DNA from: JBEHWX01 sp048498995
GTDB lineage: Bacteria; Bacteroidota; Ignavibacteria; OLB7
DNA: 13,104 nucleotides
Assembly (NCBI GenBank): GCA_048498995.1
Contig: JBEHWX010000136.1
Coordinates: 1 to 13,104, forward strand
Direction: 5' to 3'
The notes under the pieces were generated by a model. That model saw only the letters and a program-made list of their open reading frames with translations. It did not search any database and was not told where the DNA came from. The position numbers were made by a program, and so were the translations under genes. Shown here one piece after another: positions 7,270 to 13,104 of this stretch (the first letter of the stretch is position 1; each line of letters begins with the position of its first letter).

Positions 7270-7294
7270 GTAGCCGCACGTCTTCAACGTGCGC
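7270..7294. repeat. Interspersed hairpin element, copy 2
   Basis: Matches the element at 140-164 at 23 of 25 positions. The arms are CGCACG (7275-7280) and CGTGCG (7288-7293) around the loop TCTTCAA. A truncated variant lies 50 bases downstream. Both full copies are in the same orientation. Confidence 0.7.
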
Positions 7295-7488
7295 TCTTCC
7301 ACCGCGAAACGGCCACGTCGGTAGGCGCTCTTCAACCGCCACCGGTGGGGTGCCCACCGAGGCCGTTCTCCCGATCGACAATAACATCCCGTCGCGCCCG
7401 TTGTAGGAGCGTCATGGCGCCGTGCATGTGGCGTTCAGTGTCTCGTGATCGCTCCGGCCAGCTCCGGGCGGCGCTCCCACGATTCGGC

Positions 7489-7516
7489 ATTCTTCATTCT
7501 CAATTCTCAATCCTCT
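7489..7516. repeat. Degenerate heptamer tandem repeat
   Basis: Four consecutive 7-base units (ATTCTTC, ATTCTCA, ATTCTCA, ATCCTCT) form an AT- and pyrimidine-rich patch in otherwise high-GC DNA, ending four bases before the ATG of the metallo-hydrolase gene. Short tandem heptamers of this kind are known in other bacterial genomes. Here the patch would lie in the 5' leader and replaces any Shine-Dalgarno site. Confidence 0.6.
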
Positions 7517-7520
7517 TCAG

Positions 7521-8504
7521 ATGTTTTCTGCGCCGCCGTATCGCGGACCGAAGTCGGATCATTTCGACGGGACGCGGTTTCACAACCAGCGGAACCGGCT
7601 CAAGAGCGGGTTCAACGTGATCCGATGGATGCTGCAGCGGGAGCCGGGAACATGGCGCCGCTGGACCGATGCGCCGCCGGGGCCGCCGCCGCCGAAGCGC
7701 GTGGAAGGGGACCGGCTCAGGATCACCTTCGTCAACCACACCACCATCCTGATCCAGTTGGCCGGACTCAACATCCTGACCGATCCCGTCTGGTCAGAGC
7801 GCGTCAGCCCGGTCGGTTTCGCCGGACCGAAGCGGCACCGTCCCCCCGGGATCCGCTTCGAGGATCTGCCGCCGATCGATCTGGTGCTCGTCAGTCACAA
7901 CCACTACGACCACATGGATATCCCGACGCTGCGACGCCTGCACGCGGCGCATCATCCGGAGGTGATCACCACGCTCGGCAACACGCGGTTCCTGGGAATG
8001 CGGGGCATCGACCGGAGCACCGATCTCGACTGGTGGGAGAAGAAGGATGTGGAGGGAGGTCTGGAGGTGATATGCGTCCCGGCCGAGCATTTCTCCGGCC
8101 GCGGCACCGGCGACCGGAACATGACGCTCTGGGGCGGCTTCGTGCTCCGGCATGGAGACACCACGATCTACTTCGCGGCCGACACCGGCGACGGCCCCCA
8201 CTTCGAGCAGATCCGGGAGCGGCTCGGGCCGATCACCCTCTCGCTGCTGCCGATCGGCGCGTATCGCCCCGTATGGTTCATGCAGCCGGTGCACATGGGG
8301 CCGGACGAGGCGGCGCGCGCGCATGCCACGCTCGAAAGCAGGCTCAGCATGGCGACCCACTTCGGCACCTTCGCGATGGCCGACGATGGAGAGTTCGAGC
8401 CGGTGGAGGATCTGCTGCGGGGGCTGGAGAAGGAGAAGATCGCGCCGGAATCCTTCCGCGCCCTCGATCACGGCGAGTCCTGGGAGATCGACCTCCGCGC
8501 CTGA
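7521..8504 (+). CDS. Metallo-beta-lactamase-fold hydrolase, NAPE-PLD-like
   Basis: A 327-residue zinc hydrolase. The metal motif HNHYDH (126-131, HxHxDH) is complete, with further predicted ligands His190 (PAEHFSGR), Asp221 (FAADTGDG) and His280 (ATHFGTF). The ILTDPVW segment (85-91), the GPKRHRPPGI patch and the LLPIGAYRPVWFMQPVHM run (from 242) are the signature of the family that includes N-acyl-phosphatidylethanolamine phospholipase D and its bacterial relatives. A phosphodiesterase acting on a phospholipid or similar ester is the family-based guess; the bacterial substrates are mostly unknown. There is no signal peptide, so it is probably cytoplasmic or peripheral to the membrane. ATG 7521 has no Shine-Dalgarno site, and the first 60 residues (a GPKSDHFDG start and a Pro-rich linker) are typical of the family, supporting this start. 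It stands alone and converges on the kinase gene. Confidence 0.9.
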   Translation: MFSAPPYRGPKSDHFDGTRFHNQRNRLKSGFNVIRWMLQREPGTWRRWTDAPPGPPPPKRVEGDRLRITFVNHTTILIQLAGLNILTDPVWSERVSPVGFAGPKRHRPPGIRFEDLPPIDLVLVSHNHYDHMDIPTLRRLHAAHHPEVITTLGNTRFLGMRGIDRSTDLDWWEKKDVEGGLEVICVPAEHFSGRGTGDRNMTLWGGFVLRHGDTTIYFAADTGDGPHFEQIRERLGPITLSLLPIGAYRPVWFMQPVHMGPDEAARAHATLESRLSMATHFGTFAMADDGEFEPVEDLLRGLEKEKIAPESFRALDHGESWEIDLRA

Positions 8505-8528
8505 CGCTCCGGGCCTGACGCTATGCAC

Positions 8529-8555
8529 GCGAGCCGGACCGCGTGGCCGGCTCGC
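8529..8555. terminator. 9-bp hairpin between convergent genes (first)
   Basis: GCGAGCCGG (8529-8537) and CCGGCTCGC (8547-8555) form a perfect 9-bp stem with a 9-base loop, 25 bases after the hydrolase stop. No T tract follows. A shared terminator for the two convergent genes is likely. Confidence 0.5.
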
Positions 8556-8567
8556 CGATCCATCAGC

Positions 8568-8604
8568 GGACGCGGCGACGTGGGCCGCGGCATGCGCCGC
8601 GTCC
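8568..8604. terminator. 9-bp hairpin between convergent genes (second)
   Basis: GGACGCGGC (8568-8576) and GCCGCGTCC (8596-8604) form a perfect 9-bp stem with a 19-base loop that is itself GC-rich. It ends seven bases after the kinase stop on the minus strand, so it would terminate that transcript; there is no T tract. Confidence 0.45.
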
Positions 8605-8611
8605 GGGTCGA

Positions 8612-10138
8612 TCAGCAGGGGATGGCGATGCGCACGGTGGTGCCGCTGGCCGGCTCCGACTCGAGCGTGACATCGCCGCCGTGCGCCTCCACGATCGCCT
8701 TGACGATCGAGAGGCCGAGCCCGCTCCCCTTCACGTTCCTGACCGAATCCCCACGATAGAATCGATCGAATACCCGCGGCACGTCGGCCGCGGTGATGCC
8801 CGGACCGTTGTCGCTGATCACGATCCGCGCCTCCTTCGTCCCCGCCTCCAGCCCAACCCGGATCGTCCCCTCCTCGTGCGAGTACTTGATCGCGTTCTCC
8901 AGCACGTTGTAGATCGCCCGCTCGACCGCATGCGGCTGGCATCGCAGCTCGACCGGCTCCTCGATCACGATCTGCCAGGCTATCCCCTTCTCCTTGGCCA
9001 TCGACGAGAGCGATTCGATGCACTGCAGAAGCAGCTCGTCCAGCCGCGCCGCGCGTAGCTCCCCCTCGTTCGCGCCGCTCTCGATCCGGGCCAGCAGCAG
9101 AAGATCGTTGGCCAGAAGATCGAGCCGGCGGACCTGCGTGGCGATCTGCCCGAGCGAATCGGAGACGTCGAGGCTCAGCTCCCGACGACGGCGGAGCAGA
9201 TCGAGCTCGGCCAGGATCACCGTGAGCGGCGTGCGCAGGTCATGCGAGGCGTCGACGAAGAACTGTCGTTGGGAGTCGTGGCTCTTCTCAAGCTGTTCGA
9301 GCGCCTCGCGCAGCTCCACGGTCCGCTCCCGCACCCGCTGCTCCAGCCGGTCGTTGGCCTCCATGAGCGCATCCTCGGCCCGATGGCGCGCGGTGATATC
9401 GGTCACCATCGCCAGCGTTCCCATGAACGAGCCGCGGTTGTCGCGGATCGGATTGGCCGAAACGATCGCCCAGATGCTGGCGCCGTCGGCCCGGACGAAC
9501 CGGAAATCGTACTGCTCGGCCAGCCCCATCCGCCGGAGCGCGAGCTTCGTGCGGAGCATCCGGCGGCCGCCGTCGTCGGTGAACTCGGTGATCGACCGGG
9601 ACATCAGCTCGTCCAGCGACGTGCCGAGCAGCTGCGCCATCCGCTGGTTGGCGAACGTGGTCCGGTGCTGATCATCGATCACGATGATCCCTTCCTGCGA
9701 GGTCTCGACGATGTGGCGGTACCGGTCGTTGCTCTCCCGGAGGGCATCGGTCATCCGCTTCCGCTCCAGCGCGTAGCGGATCGAGCGCTCCAGCGAGCGG
9801 CCATCCATGCGCCCTTTCGGGATGTAATCGGTCGCGCCGGCCTCCAGCGCCTCCAGGTCTATCTCGTCGTCGGTGCGGCCGGTCAGCACGATCATCGGCG
9901 CGTCGTTGCCGCACCGGCGCGCCTGGCGCACGATGTCGGTGCCGATCCCCTCGCCGAGGTAGTAATCGACCAGATAGACGTCGTGACGGCTGCGGAGCAT
10001 CTCGTCGAGGCCGCCGCCATAGGTATCGATCCAGTCGACGTCGGCGCGCAGGCGGCTGGTCTGCAGCAGGGCGCGCGTCAACGTGAAGAACGGACGATGA
10101 TCATCGATCAACAGAACTTTGATCGGAGCTTCCACCAT
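8612..10138 (-). CDS. Receiver-PAS-histidine kinase (N-terminal REC hybrid sensor)
   Basis: A 508-residue soluble signalling protein. Residues 6-125 are a receiver domain with acidic pair Asp12/Asp13, phospho-acceptor Asp58, Thr86 and Lys108. Residues about 135-250 are a PAS domain, followed by a coiled coil (255-290). The HisKA domain has the H-box SHDLRTPL with His299. The HATPase domain has the N-box with Asn412/Asn416, G1 DNGPGI (444-449), an F box near 458-462 and G2 GSGLGL (472-477). There are no membrane segments, so the input comes by phosphotransfer to the receiver or by a cytoplasmic ligand of the PAS domain. No transmembrane sensor, HPt protein or output response regulator is encoded in the window. 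On the minus strand AGGA lies just before the ATG at 10138. The gene is divergent from the WYL-cas3 unit across 1.4 kb, so it may be unrelated to it. Confidence 0.95.
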   Translation of the reverse strand: MVEAPIKVLLIDDHRPFFTLTRALLQTSRLRADVDWIDTYGGGLDEMLRSRHDVYLVDYYLGEGIGTDIVRQARRCGNDAPMIVLTGRTDDEIDLEALEAGATDYIPKGRMDGRSLERSIRYALERKRMTDALRESNDRYRHIVETSQEGIIVIDDQHRTTFANQRMAQLLGTSLDELMSRSITEFTDDGGRRMLRTKLALRRMGLAEQYDFRFVRADGASIWAIVSANPIRDNRGSFMGTLAMVTDITARHRAEDALMEANDRLEQRVRERTVELREALEQLEKSHDSQRQFFVDASHDLRTPLTVILAELDLLRRRRELSLDVSDSLGQIATQVRRLDLLANDLLLLARIESGANEGELRAARLDELLLQCIESLSSMAKEKGIAWQIVIEEPVELRCQPHAVERAIYNVLENAIKYSHEEGTIRVGLEAGTKEARIVISDNGPGITAADVPRVFDRFYRGDSVRNVKGSGLGLSIVKAIVEAHGGDVTLESEPASGTTVRIAIPC

Positions 10139-10474
10139 GTTCCTGTCAGGTGTTCAGGTCCGGTTCCGTCTCCCTTGTCCGATCGGGAGTGGGACCTCCT
10201 TCCGACCGGGGACTTCTCCGCATGGACACGTCACGGAGCGACACGGGGGACGGGCATGCTGAATGGGACTATCGGGGTGACCGACATTCGAGGGGGACCG
10301 CGGTGGACGACGGATCGTCGACGGACAGGATTTCGACTGGTGCAGCCGTGTCGCGCGGGGAAGCCCGCTCGACTGTCTACGATCGTACCTCGGCAGCGAA
10401 CGGACCGTGTCCGCTACCTGCATCACGACATTCTCCCTGGGGGGGAAAGGGAACGACGTATCTCCGAACTGATC

Positions 10475-10559
10475 CAGTGATCTGCCCGCCTCTGGCGGTG
10501 GGCCTCACTGCGACTCTCTACCTCTGAGGCCCAACGATAGGGCCATTTCCTCTGAAATG
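10475..10559 (+). other. Cluster of three adjacent hairpins, possible structured RNA
   Basis: CAGTGA (10475-10480) pairs with TCACTG (10505-10510), enclosing an inner stem of CCGCC (10486-10490) and GGCGG (10494-10498). Then GGCCC (10528-10532) pairs with GGGCC (10540-10544), and CATTTC (10544-10549) with GAAATG (10554-10559). A run of six T follows at 10590-10595. The arrangement suggests a folded transcript or the leader of one, but it matches no RNA family I recognise. Confidence 0.25.
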
Positions 10560-10743
10560 CAACAAGAGGAGTGCCTCCGGCCGAAGAGATTTTTTCCCCA
10601 CCCATCGGAGAGGCTTTCCCCTCCGACGCCAGTATCGGCGCGCCTCACGGACCGTATCGGCATGGCGGGCGCCGCTTCGTCGCGCCGGCGCCCGTACGAT
10701 CGCTTACGATTCGGGGCACTAACAATTCTCCGGATCGCGGTGT

Positions 10744-10917
10744 TAGAATCGCGTGGCCGGGACATCCCGCCGACACACCTCGATGAGCGTGAGAGCGCTG
10801 GAGAGAAGGTCGACACCGGAGCGCGCTGGCCGAACAATTCAATCGTCTCTGGAATGAGGAGTGCGTTTCGGAGACCGCGGGTCCGCGCAGTTCCGGTGCG
10901 CGGGCCCGCATCGTTTT
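10744..10917 (+). ncRNA. Candidate small RNA ending at a strong terminator
   Basis: A -10-like TAGAAT at 10744-10749 lies about 130 bases ahead of the terminator-like hairpin at 10877-10917, with no gene between. No good -35 box is visible at the right spacing. This is a hypothesis based on the orphan terminator; I do not recognise 6S, SRP, RNase P or tmRNA features. Confidence 0.2.
10877..10917 (+). terminator. Strong intrinsic-terminator-like hairpin, no gene upstream
   Basis: GCGGGTCCGCGCA (10877-10889) pairs with TGCGCGGGCCCGC (10897-10909) over 13 bp, with a single G-T wobble and a 7-base loop. TTTT follows at 10914-10917. This is the best terminator in the window, oriented for plus-strand transcription, yet no plus-strand gene ends in front of it. 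Confidence 0.55.
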
Positions 10918-10997
10918 CTCCCCCGGCCACCCGCCACTTGTCCCGAGTATACACCGCCACCACGCGCCACATCCCGCCGGTAACCGCCTCACCCGCG

Positions 10998-11073
10998 CAT
11001 GTCGCATCGCGACATGGATCGAAAGTCGGTGCGCCGACTCCGGGCGCGATATACAATCGGATGATTGTCCGAT
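10998..11073. repeat. Run of three short inverted repeats
   Basis: CATGTCGC (10998-11005) and GCGACATG (11009-11016) form a perfect 8-bp inverted repeat with a 3-base centre. AGTCGG/CCGACT (11024-11029 and 11034-11039) and ACAATC/GATTGT (11053-11058 and 11063-11068) follow. The last overlaps an alternative stem ATCGGA/TCCGAT (11056-11061 and 11068-11073). These could be protein-binding dyads or RNA hairpins about 500 bases upstream of the WYL gene. Confidence 0.45.
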
Positions 11074-11099
11074 CAGACGACTTGCAATCAACCCGTGAT

Positions 11100-11147
11100 G
11101 ATCGTACGTTAGCCGGAACGACACCGACGGCCGGCACGCGTACGATC
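11100..11147. promoter_or_regulatory. 48-bp bipartite inverted repeat
   Basis: GATCGTACG (11100-11108) and CGTACGATC (11139-11147) are perfect 9-bp arms. Inside them GCCGG (11112-11116) and CCGGC (11131-11135) add a second paired tier after symmetric 3-base gaps. The outer arms carry the GTACGATC motif that recurs elsewhere in this spacer. It could be an operator for the WYL regulator or the base of an RNA hairpin. Confidence 0.35.
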
Positions 11148-11548
11148 CGGCCCTTCCTCCACGCAACACCGCCGGCGATCCGGCACCAACGCACCATGGT
11201 AATCGCACCTCTGGACCGGGGCACCTCCATGCCATTCATCATCGATCACGCGCTTCATCGTCGAAGCGGATGATCGCGCCATAATACCCGTTTCCACGCC
11301 GGCTCCCGGCACGCCGACAGAGGCAACACGGCACCAACCCGTGCACGCCGCGCGTCGCGCATGTCCCCATGAGCCGCGTTACCGCCGACTTCCTCGGCGG
11401 CGCCGATTGCGATGGAGCGTCCGATTCCGGCCCACCCTTCCTGCCCGCCGGATCGACGCGATCGGACACGCCATGTCCGCCATCGAGAATGCCACGCCGT
11501 ATCCTAGTTCCTATCGACTCCGACATTGACACGCCCATGCAGTCACCG

Positions 11549-12559
11549 ATGAGCAGAAAGGAGCGACTCCTGGCCATGCTGTACGATGGAGCCGAGCCAT
11601 CGCTTGCAGAGATCGCGCGCCAGCTTTCGCTCGCTTCCCAGCGTCAGGTCCGCCGATTGATTTCGGCGCTGACGAGCGAAGGTATACGAATCGAGACCAG
11701 ACGCGACGGCAGGATCAAACGGTTCTGGATTCCACCGGAGGCGCGGCCGCTGCATGCTCCCCCGCACGAGATCGTGCTGGCCGAGGAGGAGGCGCTGGCG
11801 CTCGCGGTGGCCGCCGAGGCCGCCTCCGCCGCGCTCGGCCCCACGCCGCTTGCCGTGCCGCTGCGCCGCGCGTTCGACCGACTGATGGAGCGTCTCGGTC
11901 CGCACATCCTCACCTTCGAGTCCGATCAACTGCCGCTCCGGTGGCACTTCGATCCGGTGGCCGCCGCGGCGATCGATCCTTCAGTGTTCCGGACCGTCAT
12001 GCGCGCCATCGCCGAGTCCCGCTCGATCCGGATCGACTACGTGACCGCCTCCACCGGCGTGGCCAACGAGAGAAGGAAGATCGATCCGTACGCGATCGCG
12101 GTGCGGGGAAGCTCCTGGCTGGTGGTGGCCTACTGCCGGACGCGACGCAGGGTGCTCGACTTCGCGCTGGCCGGCATCTCCCGTGCCGAGCTCTGCGATC
12201 CGACGGTCGAGGAAGCCTACTTCCAGCCGCCGGAGAGCTTCGACATGGAGGAGCATTTCCGGGACCGGTTCAGCGCGCTGGCCGGCGGCGAGGTGCACGT
12301 GGTGCGACTGCTGGTGGAGCCGGACCGCGCCCCCTACTTCCGCCGGAAGCTCTACCACCCGACGCAGCAGATCGAGGAGGAGCGCGCCGATGGACGTCTG
12401 GTGGTATCGTTCGAGGTGGCGGGACTTGAGGAGATCCGAAGCTTCGCGCAGAGCTGGGGCACCGGCATCACCGCCCTGGAGCCCCGCGAGCTGGTAACCC
12501 TCCTTGCCCGCGAGGCCCGGGAAGTGGCGGGGAGGTATACAACCACGGGAGCATCATGA
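11549..12559 (+). CDS. WYL-domain transcriptional regulator linked to cas3
   Basis: A 336-residue regulator. Residues 1-50 form a winged-helix HTH (KERLLAMLYDG, then SLAEIARQLSLASQRQVRRLISAL) followed by the wing IRIETRRDGRIKRFWI. A helical linker (75-145) leads to a WYL domain (about 148-225), with YVTASTG, the basic ERRKIDPYAI strand and SSWLVVAYC (188-196), where the name-giving W-Y-L is W-L-V. A C-terminal extension of WCX type follows. WYL domains are thought to bind nucleic-acid or nucleotide ligands, and WYL regulators are known neighbours and repressors of CRISPR-Cas loci, for example sll7009 in Synechocystis. The stop codon overlaps the cas3 start (ATGA), so it is probably translated together with cas3. 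The start is uncertain: ATG 11549 matches the usual N-terminus, ATG 11537 is the alternative, and neither has a clear Shine-Dalgarno. Confidence 0.88.
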   Translation: MSRKERLLAMLYDGAEPSLAEIARQLSLASQRQVRRLISALTSEGIRIETRRDGRIKRFWIPPEARPLHAPPHEIVLAEEEALALAVAAEAASAALGPTPLAVPLRRAFDRLMERLGPHILTFESDQLPLRWHFDPVAAAAIDPSVFRTVMRAIAESRSIRIDYVTASTGVANERRKIDPYAIAVRGSSWLVVAYCRTRRRVLDFALAGISRAELCDPTVEEAYFQPPESFDMEEHFRDRFSALAGGEVHVVRLLVEPDRAPYFRRKLYHPTQQIEEERADGRLVVSFEVAGLEEIRSFAQSWGTGITALEPRELVTLLAREAREVAGRYTTTGAS

Positions 12560-13104
12560 GCACGGACGTACTCTATCGTCTCTGGGGGAAAACCAACGAG
12601 CTCGATCGACCGAAGAATGCGGACACGAGCGTCGACTGGGATTTTCATCCGGCGATCTGCCACATGATCGACGTTGGATATGTCGCGGAGCGATGGCTCG
12701 ATCTGGCGCCGTGGATCATGAAGCGGTTCAGCGAGCTCGCGCCGGGCATCGAGCACGAGACGCTGCGGCGCATCATCATCACGCTCGTCGCGCTGCACGA
12801 TCTCGGGAAAGTGCACAGGAGCTTTCAGTCGAAGTCCGCTGATGGTTGGGCAACGGGATATGGCGCCGACGGGCGAAAGCGAGAAGGAGACAACGGCCAC
12901 GGATTCGATCACGGGCTGCACACGGCGAGGATCATCAGACGCCTCGCTCGCGAGTCCCTTCCCGCGTGGAAGCCCTACTGCGCCGCGATCGACGCGGTCG
13001 CCGTGCATCACGGCAAGATCTATCAGGTCGACGAGCTCGGATATCGCCCCATGATGAACGGTTGGGAGACCGAGATGGCAATCGGCATGGTGAGCGCGTT
13101 GTCG
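12556..13104 (+). CDS. cas3: CRISPR-associated Cas3, HD nuclease domain (partial, runs off window)
   Basis: An open frame of 183 codons with no stop before the window end. It opens with LWGKT, then has HPAICHMIDVGYVAERW (31-47), where His31 or His36 is the first metal ligand. The HD pair is His81-Asp82 in LHDLGK, with FQ (90-91) just after. His119 or His122 and His151-His152 (AVHHGK) complete the ligand order of the Cas3 HD single-strand DNA nuclease; the last Asp would lie beyond the window. Cas3 degrades DNA marked by Cascade in type I CRISPR-Cas immunity. Whether this is a full Cas3 with helicase or a stand-alone Cas3'' cannot be seen, and the subtype cannot be set without the next genes. 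GGGAG at 12547-12551 precedes ATG 12556, which overlaps the WYL stop by four bases. Confidence 0.9.
   Translation, partial: MSTDVLYRLWGKTNELDRPKNADTSVDWDFHPAICHMIDVGYVAERWLDLAPWIMKRFSELAPGIEHETLRRIIITLVALHDLGKVHRSFQSKSADGWATGYGADGRKREGDNGHGFDHGLHTARIIRRLARESLPAWKPYCAAIDAVAVHHGKIYQVDELGYRPMMNGWETEMAIGMVSALS

Larger units (their letters stand above)
7218..7520. other. Gene-free spacer with repeat elements
   Basis: About 300 bases between cytochrome b and the metallo-hydrolase gene. It holds the second copy of the interspersed hairpin element (7270-7294), a truncated relative (GTAGGCGCTCTTCAA, from 7320) and, at its right end, a degenerate heptamer repeat. I see no convincing gene, promoter or T-tailed terminator. 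Confidence 0.6.
10139..11548. other. 1.4 kb gene-free, hairpin-dense intergenic region
   Basis: No frame here encodes a recognisable protein. Open frames of about 240 codons exist on both strands over 10505-11273, but they overlap each other and are R/P/T-rich. The region holds at least nine perfect or near-perfect hairpins, among them 10350-10373, 10475-10510, 10528-10544, 10544-10559, 10877-10909, 10998-11016, 11024-11039, 11100-11147 and 11382-11400. It also has a GTACGATC motif four times counting both strands. It separates the divergent kinase gene from the WYL-cas3 unit. No CRISPR array (regular direct repeats with spacers) was found. Confidence 0.6.

Noticed and set aside
8500..8522. 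Duplicated GCCTGACGCT at the hydrolase stop codon
   Set aside because: Two 10-base copies three bases apart are noted but are too short to interpret beyond local slippage.
7794..9023. 409-codon reverse frame opposite the hydrolase and the kinase end
   Set aside because: It is antisense to the hydrolase and out of frame with the kinase, rich in Arg/Gly/Ala, and has no recognisable domain.
10505..11273. Open frames of about 240 codons on both strands
   Set aside because: They overlap each other on opposite strands, have R/P/T-rich low-information translations with no domain, and pass straight through the strong hairpins, so they look like chance frames in high-GC DNA.
11526..11531. Perfect TTGACA as a -35 box
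   Set aside because: It lies 6 to 18 bases before the candidate WYL start codons, so a promoter there would start transcription inside the gene; no matching -10 box is seen.
11369..11548. N-terminal extension of the WYL regulator from ATG 11369
   Set aside because: The extension is low-complexity and contains a perfect hairpin, whereas the HTH domain begins right at 11549 as in relatives.

Overview
The window is a 13.1 kb piece of a high-GC bacterial chromosome. It carries ten genes I can support, the last cut off by the window end. There are no rRNA or tRNA genes, transposases or phage genes, and no CRISPR array inside the window. The protein set (Rieske/cytochrome b pair, LolD-type ABC ATPase, receiver-PAS-kinase, NAPE-PLD-like hydrolase, glycine-zipper stress protein) and the repeat-rich intergenic DNA fit an uncultivated high-GC Gram-negative-type lineage such as Gemmatimonadota or a relative. 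That placement is an inference and is weak, because no marker gene is present.

Layout from left to right. (1) 1-611 is non-coding: eight perfect copies of a 14-bp unit, then hairpin-forming interspersed elements. (2) 612-1142 (+) encodes a glycine-zipper general-stress protein. It converges, across a two-tier hairpin, on an orphan LolD/MacB-type ABC ATPase (1276-1959, -). (3) 2125-7217 (+) is a co-directional run: a putative lipoprotein, an SDR lacking the usual catalytic Tyr and Lys, a 19-bp tandem-repeat tract, and then a tight three-gene unit of ATP-grasp-like enzyme, Rieske protein and cytochrome b. The last three are separated by 2 nt and by an 8-nt overlap, so they look translationally coupled and probably build or serve a quinol-oxidising bc-type complex. 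(4) 7218-7520 is non-coding and holds a second copy of the interspersed hairpin element and a degenerate heptamer repeat just before an NAPE-PLD-like metallo-beta-lactamase-fold hydrolase (7521-8504, +). (5) 8612-10138 (-) is a receiver-PAS-histidine kinase. (6) 10139-11548 is a 1.4 kb gene-free, hairpin-dense region. It contains a strong intrinsic-terminator-like hairpin with no gene ahead of it and a repeated GTACGATC motif. (7) 11549-13104+ (+) is a WYL-domain regulator overlapping by 4 nt (ATGA) the start of a cas3 gene, of which only the HD nuclease part is in the window.

The most interesting part is the right end. A WYL regulator is translationally coupled to cas3 of a type I CRISPR-Cas locus and preceded by 1.4 kb of structured, apparently non-coding DNA that could hold operators or small RNAs. 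The second point of interest is the cytochrome b, which has a long insertion between its first two helices and two extra predicted helices between its N- and C-terminal halves, and is coupled to an ATP-grasp-like gene.
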